Shown here one piece after another: positions 23,063-33,486 of a DNA stretch of 64,000 nucleotides. A program made the position numbers and the translations under genes. The notes beneath the pieces were generated by a model, which had not been told where the DNA came from, ran no database searches, and saw nothing but the letters and a program-made list of their open reading frames with translations. How positions within the stretch are numbered: position 1 is the first letter of the stretch; every line of letters starts with the position of its first letter. Source of the DNA: Actinostola sp. cb2023 (lineage: Eukaryota > Cnidaria > Anthozoa > Actiniaria > Actinostolidae); contig JAUJYZ010001192.1 of assembly GCA_033675265.1 (NCBI GenBank), positions 1 to 64,000 on the forward strand, given 5' to 3'.

Positions 23063-23123
23063 AAAGTTATCACCCCTGGCACACCCCCAAAACGCTCGTG
23101 TATATTGCTTGTTGGCTTGTAGA

Positions 23124-23252
23124 TCAGTGCGCTTTGATGCGCAGGCTTCTTTTCTTTTTGTCGGAGTTCACATCGACTTCCAGCTGTAGCTGAATACAAC
23201 CCATTGGTCTGTCATAGACGTCCAAGAACTCAGCTTTCATCCAGTATTGGCC
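23124..23252 (-). CDS. GM2A-like: GM2-activator-like protein, C-terminal exon
   Basis: Minus-strand exon of 43 codons ending in TGA, beginning at an AG acceptor in phase 0. It reads GQYWMKAEFLD...GCIQLQLEVDV, matching the last strand pair of the ML-type lipid-transfer fold of GM2 activator (GNYRIE...LGCIKI in the vertebrate protein). The family is lysosomal or secreted and presents glycolipids to hydrolases. The preceding exon is 8.2 kb away at 31477-31666, because a Harbinger transposon sits in the intron. Phases match (0/0). Confidence 0.75.
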   Translation of the reverse strand, partial: GQYWMKAEFLDVYDRPMGCIQLQLEVDVNSDKKKRSLRIKAH

Positions 23253-23477
23253 CTGTATTGGAGAATAATACTAATCACTTAAAGTCGTGGCCCCAAGGTT
23301 TAAATTGAACATTCCTTTCTAACACAATGCAGTGCGCACTTCGACTGCAACAATGGATTGCTTTGTTCTAGCTATCCAAAAATGCAACGTTTTTGTACAT
23401 TCCTTTCCACCACAATGCAGTGCGCGCGTGCTTCGACTACAAAAGTGCGCTCATAATGCTCATCGTTCCAGATGGGG

Positions 23478-23891
23478 TTGTAATACGTATTCCATATATG
23501 GTAAAAGCGTGCAAGCGAATAGCGGCCCCTAACAAGCGAATAGCGGCCCCAATTTGGCTAATAGGTATTTGCATTGCAAAATATTTTCAAAAGCTAGACC
23601 AAATGCAGAGTTTGGCAGCGTAATCCCTCGTGGTCAAGTGCGTTAAAGCGGAGGGTTAGGTTTAGAGTTAGGGATGGGGCAGACTATAAAGTGATTAATT
23701 TGATGATTCTAGTTTCAGATTTGATATAAAGTTTTAAAAGGTTACGAAGTTTTTAATAATTGGATGAAAAAAAATGCTAAGTCCAATCCTAGGAAATAAA
23801 AAAATGGGTCGCCATTCGCTTGTTAAGTGCTTCTATTCGCTTGTTAGGGGCCGCTATACGCTCATACCATATATGGAATACGTATTACAAC
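23478..23891. mobile_element. MITE with ~60 bp TIRs (TTGTAATACGTATTCC)
   Basis: Left end TTGTAATACGTATTCCATAT and right end ATATGGAATACGTATTACAA are inverted repeats. They continue inward through AGCGAATAGCGGCCCC and its complement. Length ~414 bp, non-coding. Confidence 0.85.
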
Positions 23892-23949
23892 GTCGTTCTT
23901 TCTTTCCTGAATCTCATTACAAGAATCGTGTTTATAGTTTCTAGCAACC

Positions 23950-24191
23950 AATAGACCTTATGCATAATGACGTAATATGACTACAACTACCAGAATGCTT
24001 TAGGCGCATCTTCTTTTGTGAAATAATTAGTACCCTTTGTCTTAGTGAATTGTGAACTGTTTATTAAACATTACTTGGCAGTTAAAACTGAATTACCTCA
24101 CGAGTGAATACAAATCTAGAAAAAAAAAGAAAATTCGCAAAGCATGCTGGTACTTATAGTCACATTACCTCATTATGCATAAGGTCTATTG
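23950..24191. mobile_element. MITE with ~45 bp TIRs (AATAGACCTTATGCATAATG), copy 1
   Basis: Left AATAGACCTTATGCATAATG...ACTACAACTACCAG, right arm the complement, ending CATAAGGTCTATT. The internal motif ACCCTTTGTCTTAGTGAATT is shared (in reverse) with the second copy at 26906-27163. It ends 45 bp before the Harbinger element. Confidence 0.85.
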
Positions 24192-24515
24192 TGTCTATCT
24201 AGCCCTTCTTAGAGATCTCCAAATATTCAGCTGTAAGGCCCGGTTCAAACGTCGAACTTTTGCCGCGTCGAATCTAATTGTTGCATTTCGTACATGAGAA
24301 GTGCGGCGTCTGAATCAATTGAAATCGACAGATTTAATTACGTGCGGCAGAAAATTAAATTCGACAGAGCCAGTCGCACGAAACGACAAAAGTTCGGCGT
24401 TGATTCAAACGTCGAACGTTCGTAGCGTCGAATGCAATGCATACATTAAAATTTAGGTGAAAAGTCAGCGGTATGTCGTACTGATTATGCGCAATACAGT
24501 CCTGGGTGAACCAAG

Positions 24516-25750
24516 ATGGCGGACCCGACTATGTGTTCGTCGTGTTTCGACAGCACCAAATACCAATGTCTCTTATGTTCTATGCCCTCGTGCAATAAAT
24601 GCTCGACGTTCGAGGAAGATGAAGATATAAGTGGATGGACGATGGGCAAGTCAGTCGGATACTGTGAGGCATGTTACAAAGAGAAACAGAAAGACGAAGG
24701 GAAACCTGAAAATGAAAGGTAAACATTTGGATTTAATTTTCACTAGACTACGAGTCTATTCAGCAACTTTTTGATAATTAGCCAGTTTATACAATGTCTA
24801 GTGACTTTATTTTGCAAAACATGCGAGTATAAATAGTTGTAATCATTAAATTTCAAAGTGATCAAGTTGGAGAAGAAGAAAAAGATGATGACGATGATGA
24901 AGAAGAAGAGACAGAGAAAATGCACAAGAAGAGACGTCCTGCAGCAACCAAAAAGAAAGCTGGTAGAAAAACTCAGTGGACAGCAGAGGCAGAGTGTGAT
25001 CTTGTGGATGTGATTATCAATAGTGAGGACTTCAAGCGGAAGCTTATTTTTATTAATATGAAAAACCAGAAGAACACAGAAATATACAAATCTGTTTTAA
25101 GTGAAATGAAGGAGAGGGCTGGTGCAAGGAAAGAAGAGTTCCAATTTACTGTAAACCAGGTCCGCAGCAAGTTCAAAAGGTGTGTCAGTACATGCAAGGC
25201 GGCAGCAATGACCATAAAAACTGCCACAGGAATAGCTCGCTTTCAAAATGAAAAAGGATATGGCAAGTGGTTTGAAATGTTATTTCCACTGGTAAAGTCA
25301 AGAGACTCTTGCCAGCCAGAGATGGCTTTAGAACCCTCTGCAGCCAGTTCCAGTACCGATCAAGAAAATTCTGTAAAAGAATTTGTACCTGTTAAGTCCT
25401 CTGGGAAAAAGAGGAAGTTGAAAGAAGCTGAAGCTACTGAAGAATTGCTCAACGCAGTCAAAGAAGCCATCGAGAAGGATCCAATGAAGGACATTCTCAA
25501 CTTCATGAAGGAAGAAATGGAAAAGAGCAGAGAACATGAAAAACAGCTGGTAAGAATGATGATGAATCAAGGCTCATCTGGAGAATATGGATTGTATCCA
25601 AACAACATCCAAGGTAATACTAGCAACACGCCTCCAAAAATGCCTACCAACATGCATGCCCTCTACCAAGTACATGTTCCCTCATCTCAGCATAATTTTG
25701 CAGGTTATCAACAATCACAGGGTTTATTACCAGATTATCAACCCTTTTAG
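24516..25750 (+). CDS. Harbinger Myb/SANT-like DNA-binding protein, two exons
   Basis: Exon 1 is 24516-24718 and exon 2 24859-25750, with a 140-bp intron (GTAAAC...TCAAAG) and matching phase 2. The protein is ~364 residues. The N-terminus is a compact Cys-rich, probably zinc-binding, module (CSSC...CLLC...CNKC...YCEACYK). A long acidic stretch and a basic KKRRP patch follow. Next is a Myb/SANT-type domain at about residues 100-210 (WTAEAECDLVDVI..., VNQVRSKFKRCV, GYGKWFEML), then a Lys/Glu-rich helical region and a Gln/Pro/Asn tail. In the Harbinger family the Myb-like partner binds element ends and carries the transposase into the nucleus (established knowledge). No frame break seen. Confidence 0.88.
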
Positions 25751-26093
25751 GTATTGTGATTTTTGCTTGTTTTTTTAATCTTTTTTAAGGTTTCCTTCAT
25801 TGTGCTAAATAGTATTTTTCTGGGACTTTCCAAAACAAGTTTTTAAGAACAAAATTAGGTTACAGAGGTGAAGGAGTTGAACAGTGTTTGGAGATACATG
25901 TACTGTACCCAAGATAAATAATATATTATTGATAGGTCATCTATTTAGAGAGAAGGCAGTTTTTATTAATGTTACATGCAGATATATTTATTATAAAGCT
26001 TGATATATTTATTACAAAACCTTGATATATTTATTATAAAACCATTATATACATGTACATGTATGTACATTGTGTATATTCAAATAAATTATT

Positions 26094-26517
26094 TAAGGTG
26101 ATTCCATAGTTTTGCACTGCGCAATTCTACTACACATATATTATATAGCATGACGTAGTGTGATCTATTACATGAAATAATAATTTGGTGTTGAAAAACA
26201 CTGCGATACACCAAAACTATTGATTTTGGATTAAAAAGAACAAGAATGGTGAAGAAAGTGGAAGATTGTATTGTGTTTATTCAATGTTAGTTGAAGAGCA
26301 CACGCTAACTTACGCCATCGAGCTCGCACACATTGGAGACCATTGGAAATCGTTAAATATTTCAAGTGTAACTGAAGTTTTTTCAAAATAAATCGAAAAC
26401 GAGCATGGTGACCCCCTATTTTTATTGCAGTTTTGAAACACCCTAGGTATGTCAAATAACTATATGAAGTTTCAGATCAAATTTATTTGAGCTTAGTTTT
26501 CTATGGAATCACCTTAA
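26094..26517. mobile_element. MITE with AAGGTGATTCCATAG ends and TTAA flanks
   Basis: Left TTAAGGTGATTCCATAG and right CTATGGAATCACCTTAA are inverted repeats bounded by TTAA, the target typical of piggyBac-type elements. About 420 bp, non-coding, nested in the Harbinger element between its two genes. Confidence 0.8.
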
Positions 26518-26905
26518 AAGTGAACAAATCTATTTAAAACCATGAATTAATGTTATCATGTAATAATGACAAAATCTTGTATTAAAACTGAGCAACATTT
26601 TGAATGCTTGAATGATGTTTGATATTTTGTTTAATTGAATCTTTAGAGCACAAACACTAAAGGCATGCAACATAATTAGTAGTATATATCACAAAAAAAT
26701 ACTCAATTCTGATTGGTTTAGAGCAATGCAGTTGAAAAGTGCAGTGCAAATTAATTTTTGTTTCATGAATATTATTAATTGGTAATCATACAATTTCTCA
26801 GCCTGGTAAACCGGGCCAGCCCACTTCATATAATCAGGCTCTTATGCCCTTTATAACCTGTGTTGTTGATCATGAGTATAGACCCTATGCAAAAATGGCC
26901 GCTGC

Positions 26906-27163
26906 TAATAGAACTTATGCATAATGACATAATGTGACTACAACTACCAGAATGCTTTGCAAATTTTCTAGTTTTTTATTCGCTCATGAGGCACTTCATT
27001 CAATTGTAAATTACGTAATTCAGTTTTAGCTGCCAAGTAATGTTTAATAAACAGTTCACAATTCACTAAGACAAAGGGTACTACTAAAGATCTCACAAAA
27101 GAAGATGAACAAAGCATTCTGGTAGTTGTAGTCATATTGCATCATTATGCATAAGGTCTATTA
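26906..27163. mobile_element. MITE with AATAGAACTTATGCATAATG ends, copy 2
   Basis: Same family as 23950-24191, with inverted ends and the interior in opposite orientation (TGTTTAATAAACAGTTCAC, AAGACAAAGGGTACTA). Nested in the Harbinger element, so it inserted after it. Confidence 0.85.
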
Positions 27164-28005
27164 GCATAATAGTTGTACATTTATGTTTAAAATAGCAAAA
27201 TGGTTCACAATGATAGCAAATGCTCCAAGAAAGTTAGTCTGTGAGTTTGAAGGTGAAATAATCAATTCCTGCAAAGCTTTATTGTGTGAAAAAACATGAA
27301 AACGAGGCTCCAAAGGCCTCGGTTGATGAACACATACAAAACTCTCTGTTTTTGATCCGTAATAACTTCTTGAATATTAGGTCTAGAACAACTGACCTTT
27401 GAGTCGGAACCCTAAAAGGTACACACAGGAAATATTTTCAACCCTAAAAGGACCGCCGATCACCCCTACCACTTGGACAAAGGGAGTACCCCCCCCCCCC
27501 CCCTCCCAAATGGGATTTTGAAGTACCCTTTCCGATGGCTGAAACAATTTGTACTGTAGATGATGACCATAATACAGGTTTACTTTATATATGTGCACTT
27601 CAAAATTTTGCTTTCATTCATTTAATTATTTACAACACTTAACCGATATATCATGAATGCTGCCTTGAAAATTTTACTTGCATTTTACCTGGAGCTTGTA
27701 AAATATGCCTGAACTTTCTAAATATCAGCCACAAAAGCCCCTTTTGCTAGTTTGAATTCAAATTTTCATTTCATCTAACAAATGGTTCAAATCAAAAGCT
27801 ATTTGTACATGTAACTATTTGCACAGTGCAGAATAGATATTGAGGTCTTTGAGCTAGAGTTTAGTTGCACTTTAATTTTACTTTTATCAACTAAAACCAA
27901 ATACATTTACAACTTGATAACTTTCTGTTAGAAATTACTTTACCTGTTTACAGCTATTATTCTCCTGTTTTTGGCATTCAATACTTGAATATTAATAAAA
28001 TCGAT

Positions 28006-28169
28006 ATACACCTAATTTCAAAAACGTTGTCCAAATAGCCAAATACGAATTCATTCAAAAAGACAAAAGAAGCAGTTCAGCTTGAGTGCACTTCTTTTGT
28101 CTTTTAATGAAATCCTATTTGGCTTTTTTGATTATTATTGGACAACGTTTTTGAAATTAGGTGTATATA
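28006..28169. mobile_element. Fold-back MITE (CACCT...TTTCAAAAACG), copy 1
   Basis: Ends TACACCTAATTTCAAAAACG and CGTTTTTGAAATTAGGTGTA are inverted. The centre shares AGTTCAGCTTGAGTGCA with the copy at 28709-28902. Nested in Harbinger. Confidence 0.85.
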
Positions 28170-28313
28170 TACATTATGTATATGTATTAAGTGGGTATTC
28201 ACAGGCTGCTCAAGTTAATAAATTATTATTTGTATCAAACCCAGTTTTCGAGTGATTTTCATAAACCTGTGAAACACACTTTAGCGTATTTAGCATTAAT
28301 ATACCCTAATTCC

Positions 28314-28466
28314 ATGACATTAAAATTGGCTGTCTCTGGCTTATTTATTTGTTTTTAAAACTACAAACGTTTCGATCCTTCCTCGGATCTTCTTCAATGA
28401 AGGATAGAAACGTTTGTAGTTTTAAAAACAAATAAATAAGCCAGAGACAGCCAATTTTAATGTCAT
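28314..28466. mobile_element. Near-perfect palindromic fold-back element
   Basis: Arms of ~70 bp: TGACATTAAAATTGGCTGTC...AAACGTTTCGATCCTTC and their complement, joined by a few bases (GGATCTTCTTC). It would form a long hairpin. Nested in Harbinger. Confidence 0.88.
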
Positions 28467-28708
28467 AGAATGCATCCTGGCTGCAATTACAATATGTTTA
28501 ATGCCCTAATTCCATTGTGTTCTCTTGTTGTCATTTGACTATTACACTTTCAAAATTACACTTTGTTTCATGGGTTAATGAAAACCACTCTATAGTCATT
28601 GCAATAAACCTGGACACTACAAATTAGACAATATTATTATGTGTTGATACACTGTGTTTATTCAGACTAAAATCGATGCATTTGACGCTAGTAAATATAT
28701 ATATTTTA

Positions 28709-28902
28709 TATACACCTGTTTTCAAAAATGTTGCCTTTTACAAAATACAAAATAGTAAATAGTAAAAAAGAATTAATTAGAGAAACAATAAGCCAGAGTT
28801 CAGCTTGAGTGCATTTCTTTTATTTCTCTAATTAATTCCTTTTTTGCTATTTTACTATTTTGTATTTTGTAAATGGGCAACGTTTTTGAAAACAGGTGTA
28901 TA
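28709..28902. mobile_element. Fold-back MITE (CACCTGTTTTCAAAAA), copy 2
   Basis: Ends TACACCTGTTTTCAAAAATG and CGTTTTTGAAAACAGGTGTA. The arms include ACAAAATACAAAATAGTAAA and its complement. Same family as 63699-63883. Nested in Harbinger. Confidence 0.88.
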
Positions 28903-29246
28903 TTTTTATATACATATGTATATGTATTAAGAGTCAATCAGAGCGCGCGTTATATCAATGCTATGTTATAAATTTTCTTATTCACTTGTAAAGAGCATTG
29001 AGATTTATATGTAATGCGCTTTTTCAAGAATTAAATTATTATATTATTATTATTAAATAGATAAACAAGGATTTATGTCTTTAAAAATGTTGAACTTGCA
29101 GTCAGGTTCCATATTAAATTACGGTAGTAACTGATTATACAATTGAGATTCTAGGACTAAGTAAAATTACTCTAGTCTTGCTATTAAAAACAAATAAACA
29201 GATTATTAGCAGTGCCCAGGTTTATCATACATGTATATGACACAAC

Positions 29247-30878
29247 TTAAAATACCCTCCCACTTATCTTCTCTAACCATAGCTTATGGCAAAGGGTATC
29301 TCGCACTTTTTGTGCCTGAGCAGATGTGCTTTTGACTTTTCTGCACTCTCTCATCTGGAGAAGTTCTCTAATATGGCTGCGGTACCTTCTACCTTGGGTT
29401 TGTGGATCAAGTGAGAGGTCCAATTTTCTTGATATTGTGTCTCCCTGTTCAATGCACACATTGTGGAGAACCATACAGGCTAGTGCTCCAGATCGTATTT
29501 CATCACGGCTGCTTTCGCATTTTTTCAGCAAGATTCTCCACCTCCCTTTCAGTTGGCCATATGCCCCCTCTGTCACCATGCGGGCCCTACTCAAACGATA
29601 GTTGAAGTAATGCTGTTGGGGTGTGAGGACAGCATCAGTGTAGGGTTTCATTAGCCATGTAGTGTGGGGAAAGGCAGAATCACCAAGGATCAAGGGTTGC
29701 ACAGAAATATCTCCTATATTCTTGCCAATATTTGGAATAAAGCCCTCTTCCTGGATTTGGCCCCAAAGACAAGTTGACTGGAAAATGATGGAGTCATGGG
29801 AGTTGCCAGGGAACCCACAACTGCCCCACACAAACCTGTATTTGGCATCTACCATGCCCATTAATACAATCGAGTAGAAGTTCTTGAAATTATGGTATTC
29901 CTTGCATGCTTCAAGACCCCCAGGGGGACATTTTATCGGGATGTGGCAACCGTCAATAGCAGCCCAGCAACAAGGGAACTGCCACAGTTCTTCCATGTCA
30001 AGCATCTAGCAATAGTAATAATAATAATGATTTGTTAAACAGACCCATGTAGAAAAATGGCTCTTCCCAGATTTTACTCTATATCTTTTGTTTCACACGT
30101 ACATGTACAGCATGTTTTCAAAAAAAAAGTATTATTTTGAAGCAAATCTCAATTTTTAATACTGCTATCAAAAAGGTTTATGAAAAAAATAATAATAATA
30201 AGCACCTTGCTTTTAAACTCCTCCTCCGACTGCGGCATCAATTGCTGGACATTTTCCGCCCACATTTCCTCAACAATTGCCTGGCAGACCTCGTGAACAA
30301 TGGTACAGACAGTGGAAACTCCGATACCAACCATTTCTGAAATGGTATACATGTAATCGCCACGTCCAAGTCTATAGAGGCAAATCGCAAGCCTTAGTTC
30401 TGGGCATATGGGATCCTCAGCCTTTGTCTCTCTCTCTAACCTGAGTATAGAGAGGAGATATTAGAGTAGGTTGAATTTCATGTTTCAATTTATAATGTCT
30501 GGACTACGAAATATTATTAAATATACTAATATGAAGGCAATATAATAGTAACCTGTGCTTTATCTTGTCGAGGATATAACTGAACGTCTTCCGCGATACC
30601 CGGAACGTCTTCTTAAATCTTGTGTCTGAGTATTGGTGCCAGACCATCTCCCACCAACCAGTGTTACGACGATGTCGTCTGCATCTTCGAGGCGATGCCT
30701 CAGTTTGAGCACTGTTTTGCCTTGAAACTATATTAATTGTGCTGTATAAATTCAGCAAATGCTGTCTCCTGGCGCCAAGCAAAAGAGCTGATGTCTTGAA
30801 TAGGAGTTCTCGGCGTTTTCTTAGCCGCTGAAGCACCATGAAGCTCTGAAACTTCTGAAGCTGACGAAAGTCCGCCAT
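29247..30878 (-). CDS. Harbinger (HARBI1-like) DDE transposase, three exons
   Basis: Minus-strand gene with exons 30878-30553, 30440-30206 and 30005-29247; phases 2/2 and 0/0 agree; 439 residues. The N-terminal exon has a helix-turn-helix-like region ending RVSRKTFSYILDKIKHR, and exon 2 continues with ISEMVGIGVSTVCTIVHEV. Exon 3 is the DDE nuclease: first Asp in CCWAAIDGCHIPI, second Asp in LILGDSAFP, Glu in VTEGAYGQLKGRWR. It cuts and rejoins the element at TWA targets (family knowledge). No stop or frameshift found, so the gene may be functional. A domesticated HARBI1 is less likely, because TIRs and TSD flank it. Confidence 0.93.
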
Positions 30879-31097
30879 CTTTGTTGTTTACATAGTAAAA
30901 CCGCTGGCTTTTGTTAACGCGTGCTCACGTTGAGTTAATTGCGAGCGACAGAATAAAAGCGACGTTTGAATCAGACGCCGAATTTAATGGATTCGGTCGA
31001 CCTCAAAGTCAATTAGATTCGACGCGGCAAAAGTTCGACGTTTGAACCGGGCCTAACTGACTGAAAATTATGACATTAAAATTAAAAATGTATGATG

Positions 31098-31300
31098 TTA
31101 CCGTCGCGTCACCGGTCTTTTCCCTAGTTGGCATGTGCGCTGTCTACAAAACGAGAGGCCCGCAGTTCGATCCTCGGTGACCTCACACACTTGTTTCGAC
31201 TTCTCTCTAATCCGTGTAGCTTCAGCTCTAAATATTCGTAAAAAGGAGCACTGGTGGAGAGAGGGGAGTAAAGTGCGCACCGTCGGCCTCAAGTTTATTT
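31098..31300 (+). repeat. tRNA-derived SINE-like repeat, copy 1
   Basis: Contains an A-box-like CCTAGTTGGCATG and a B-box-like GCAGTTCGATCCTC about 40 bp later, then a unique body (CTTGTTTCGACTTCTCTCTA). The body recurs in reverse orientation at 33041-33175. It lies between the Harbinger element and the GM2A-like penultimate exon. Confidence 0.5.
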
Positions 31301-31476
31301 TTTATGTTTACTCTTACGATCTATGCTTACTTTACTAGGAAAAACACGTTTTCAAAGAAACAATTATATGTATGGACAGGGTCTAAGATCAAATCAACCT
31401 TGGTCTTTTCATATCCCCATGCACGCACAGTTTACTGAAAGAAACTTGAAACAGTTAATTATGTTAATTAACTTAC

Positions 31477-31666
31477 GCTAGCGAGCGCGTCCCACACTGG
31501 TATTTTATCGATCTGTTCTTTCGTGACCGTGATGGCCTGGGTAGGATTAATGGTGAACCTTCCAGTAGGGATGGGACATTCACACGGGATTCCTTGATTC
31601 TGCATCTCACGGTCACATTCATTGAACATCATACCACGAAGAAGCTCACAGAAGTTATCGTACGTA
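31477..31666 (-). CDS. GM2A-like: GM2-activator-like protein, penultimate exon
   Basis: Minus-strand exon between TTACAG and GTAAGT, phase 2 in and 0 out. It reads YDNFCELLRGMM...CDREMQNQGIPCECPIPTGRFTI...IPVWDALAS. Cysteine spacing and the PC-C-P block match the ML domain of GM2 activator (CDVL...GLPCHCPF). It joins in phase to the last exon at 23252-23124. Upstream exons encoding the signal peptide and first strands would lie at higher coordinates. None is visible between 31667 and the SLC18B1-like start at 32077, so the gene may be 5'-truncated or rearranged. No stop within the exon. Confidence 0.75.
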
Positions 31667-31827
31667 CTGTAAGAAATAGCAAGAAACAGGAATTAAAAAA
31701 CAATCAATTGCAAAGCGAAAACTGTCTTAGAAATCATAAAATGAACTTATTTGATTATGAACGATGTTAGGATTTGGAAATAGTGAAAATTAAACCAATT
31801 CTATATGAGTGCAACAACAACAATCAG

Positions 31828-32004
31828 AGCCGTATACAGCACAGGGGTAGGGGGGAGGGGCAGTTCCCCCCTAGCAAGGCGAAAAAGAGAACTGTACTAT
31901 TTTTATTTGTTTTTTGCTTTTTTATTTAAATATTATTTTTATTTTAAAATACGTACTGCCCCCCCCCCCCCCCCCCCCCCCCTTGAATTATGTACGGCCC
32001 TGGA
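31828..32004. mobile_element. MITE-like repeat, GAGCCGTATAC/GTACGGCCCTG ends, with C22 tract
   Basis: Imperfect inverted ends (GAGCCGTATACAGCACAGGG and TATGTACGGCCCTGGAG) with G-rich and C-rich runs inside (31849-31870 and 31960-31982). Non-coding; lies between the divergent GM2A-like exon and the transporter start. Confidence 0.55.
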
Positions 32005-32076
32005 GAGACTAGGGTAAAGTGTACTGTTGATGAAAGTGCATGACTTTGTTGTGTTTGACAAACAGTAAACCTCATC

Positions 32077-33072
32077 ATGGAAGATTCTGGTCTCACAAGA
32101 CCTGGCATGTCAGAGAATACGAGTACGCCTGACGATAGTACACCCCATGATAAAGAACCTATGGTGACGGAACCGAACACCAATCCCGTTCAGCAGAGTG
32201 AGATGTCACGAATGCGCAAGCTAGCGGTGTTCTCTCTGACGGAGTTTGTTTATTTCTTGACTTGGAGCTGTGTTGACATGTGGTCACCATTCTTTCCTGG
32301 GGAGGTATGTGTCTCTCTCGCAGTACAGTCTCATATGATAAATATCAGCATTACCCAATCAGCATATAGGTCACCATAGTATCCGGTGTCTTATCCAGAC
32401 TTGTCTAAAGTAAAGTAATTAGATCTTATTTGGGGTTTTTGCCGTAATACGGGCTGATATTTTACGAGTTGCGAATGTATTTGTCCGAGTCCCGAAGGGA
32501 CGAGGAAAAATGCGAGTAACGAGTAAAATATCAGCCCGTGTTACGGCAAAAACCCCAAATAAGTTATTTATTATACTACTCTGAACGAAAAAAAAATTGC
32601 CCGTGTTTTAGCAAATTTATCTAATAATTATTTCAAAACCTTTCAAGGTCCGCGTGCTCTTTTACAGAATGACAAATCGCTCGCGCACGGAACCAGCGCG
32701 CGCTTGAAACAGTTTTTCTTTCAAACTTTATCCTTGCTTTTGGATGATTTTTTGACTTTGTTATTGTAAAAAAGAAATCGCAAGCGGTTTTCCATTGTCT
32801 GTACTCTTATTGAAAATGGATTTGAAGTCACAAAATGTTCAAAACTTTCCAGTGAAACCGGTTTTAGAACTATGGTAATACGGCTTTTAGAACTATGGTA
32901 ATACGGCTTTCGAACTATGGTAATACGGCTCCATATTTTTCGAGTTCTCTTGACCTTATAAGGTAAAATTACGTAATAGTAGTATAACAAACGTCCTTAT
33001 TTAACGTCGGTAACTCGTGACAGTAATTCAACTGACAAACCTGAGGGTGCGCACTTTACTCCTCTCCCTCCA

Positions 33073-33103
<31 letters not shown>

Positions 33104-33467
33104 GCACTGAGCTACACAGATTAGAGGGAAGTCGAAACAAGGATGTGAGGTCATGAAGAATCGAACCAACATTTCACCCCCAAATAAGGGGTGACACCTT
33201 CTCCCCCTGTTACCCTCATTTTACCTCCCCCCCCCCCCCTCTAAAAAAATCACGCTCATTCGTTCCCTACTATACTACTAATATGTGTGAGGAAGGGGCA
33301 AGGATTAAAGTGCCCGTGTATTCTCTTACGATTTTCTGCGTCAACTTTCTACTGATGTATTCTTTTAGGCCGCAAAACGTGGTGTCAGTAGTACAGAGGT
33401 TGGTTTTATCTTTGGTACTTACAGCCTGGTAGCGTTTCTGGCTTTCTTAATCTACGGTCCAGTACTG
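32077..33467 (+). CDS. SLC18B1-like: SLC18B1-like MFS transporter, first two exons only
   Basis: Exon 1 is 32077-32304 (ATG chosen as the first in frame, 76 codons) and exon 2 33369-33467 (33 codons), both phase 0. Exon 1 is a Ser/Thr/Pro/Glu-rich cytosolic tail followed by the first membrane segment (AVFSLTEFVYFLTWSCVDMW) and SPFFPGE. Exon 2 is AAKRGVSSTEVGFIFGTYSL...FLAFLIYGPVL, the loop and second membrane helix typical of SLC18B1/vesicular amine transporter relatives (YPAEAEKKG...YGLVFG). Such proteins are proton-driven amine antiporters. No later exon is found in the window: a 7 kb satellite starts 20 bp after the donor, followed by repeats. The gene may continue beyond the window or be a fragment. 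Confidence 0.7.
32425..32562. mobile_element. Fold-back element (TTATTTGGGGTTTTTGCCGT ends)
   Basis: Inverted arms of about 55 bp, CTTATTTGGGGTTTTTGCCG...GGGCTGATATTTTAC and complement, in the intron between the two transporter exons. Confidence 0.85.
33041..33175 (-). repeat. tRNA-derived SINE-like repeat, copy 2 (reverse)
   Basis: Reverse-complement relative of 31098-31300. It shares TTGTTTCGACTTCCCTCTAA and the GTAAAGTGCGCACC end, and has a B-box-like GGTTCGATTCTTC. Confidence 0.5.
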
Positions 33468-33486
33468 GTAAGATTTATTGTGATAA

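Larger units (their letters stand above)
24237..31053. mobile_element. PIF/Harbinger DNA transposon, 6.8 kb, TSD TAA
   Basis: Both ends are bounded by a ~42-bp terminal inverted repeat: left GGCCCGGTTCAAACGTCGAA, right its complement ending TTTGAACCGGGCC. The flanks are TAA (24234-24236) and TAA (31054-31056), the 3-bp target duplication expected for Harbinger. It carries the two classic genes on opposite strands: a Myb/SANT-like protein (24516-25750, +) and a DDE transposase (30878-29247, -). Both look unbroken. Subterminal repeats of the GTCGAA motif lie near 24400-24440 and 30960-31030. Much of the length is nested smaller elements at 26094, 26906, 28006, 28314 and 28709. It sits in an intron of the GM2-activator-like gene. 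Confidence 0.93.

Noticed and set aside
23332..23623. Two overlapping plus-strand ORFs of 66-76 codons
   Set aside because: Cover the arm of a MITE with inverted repeats; no protein signal.
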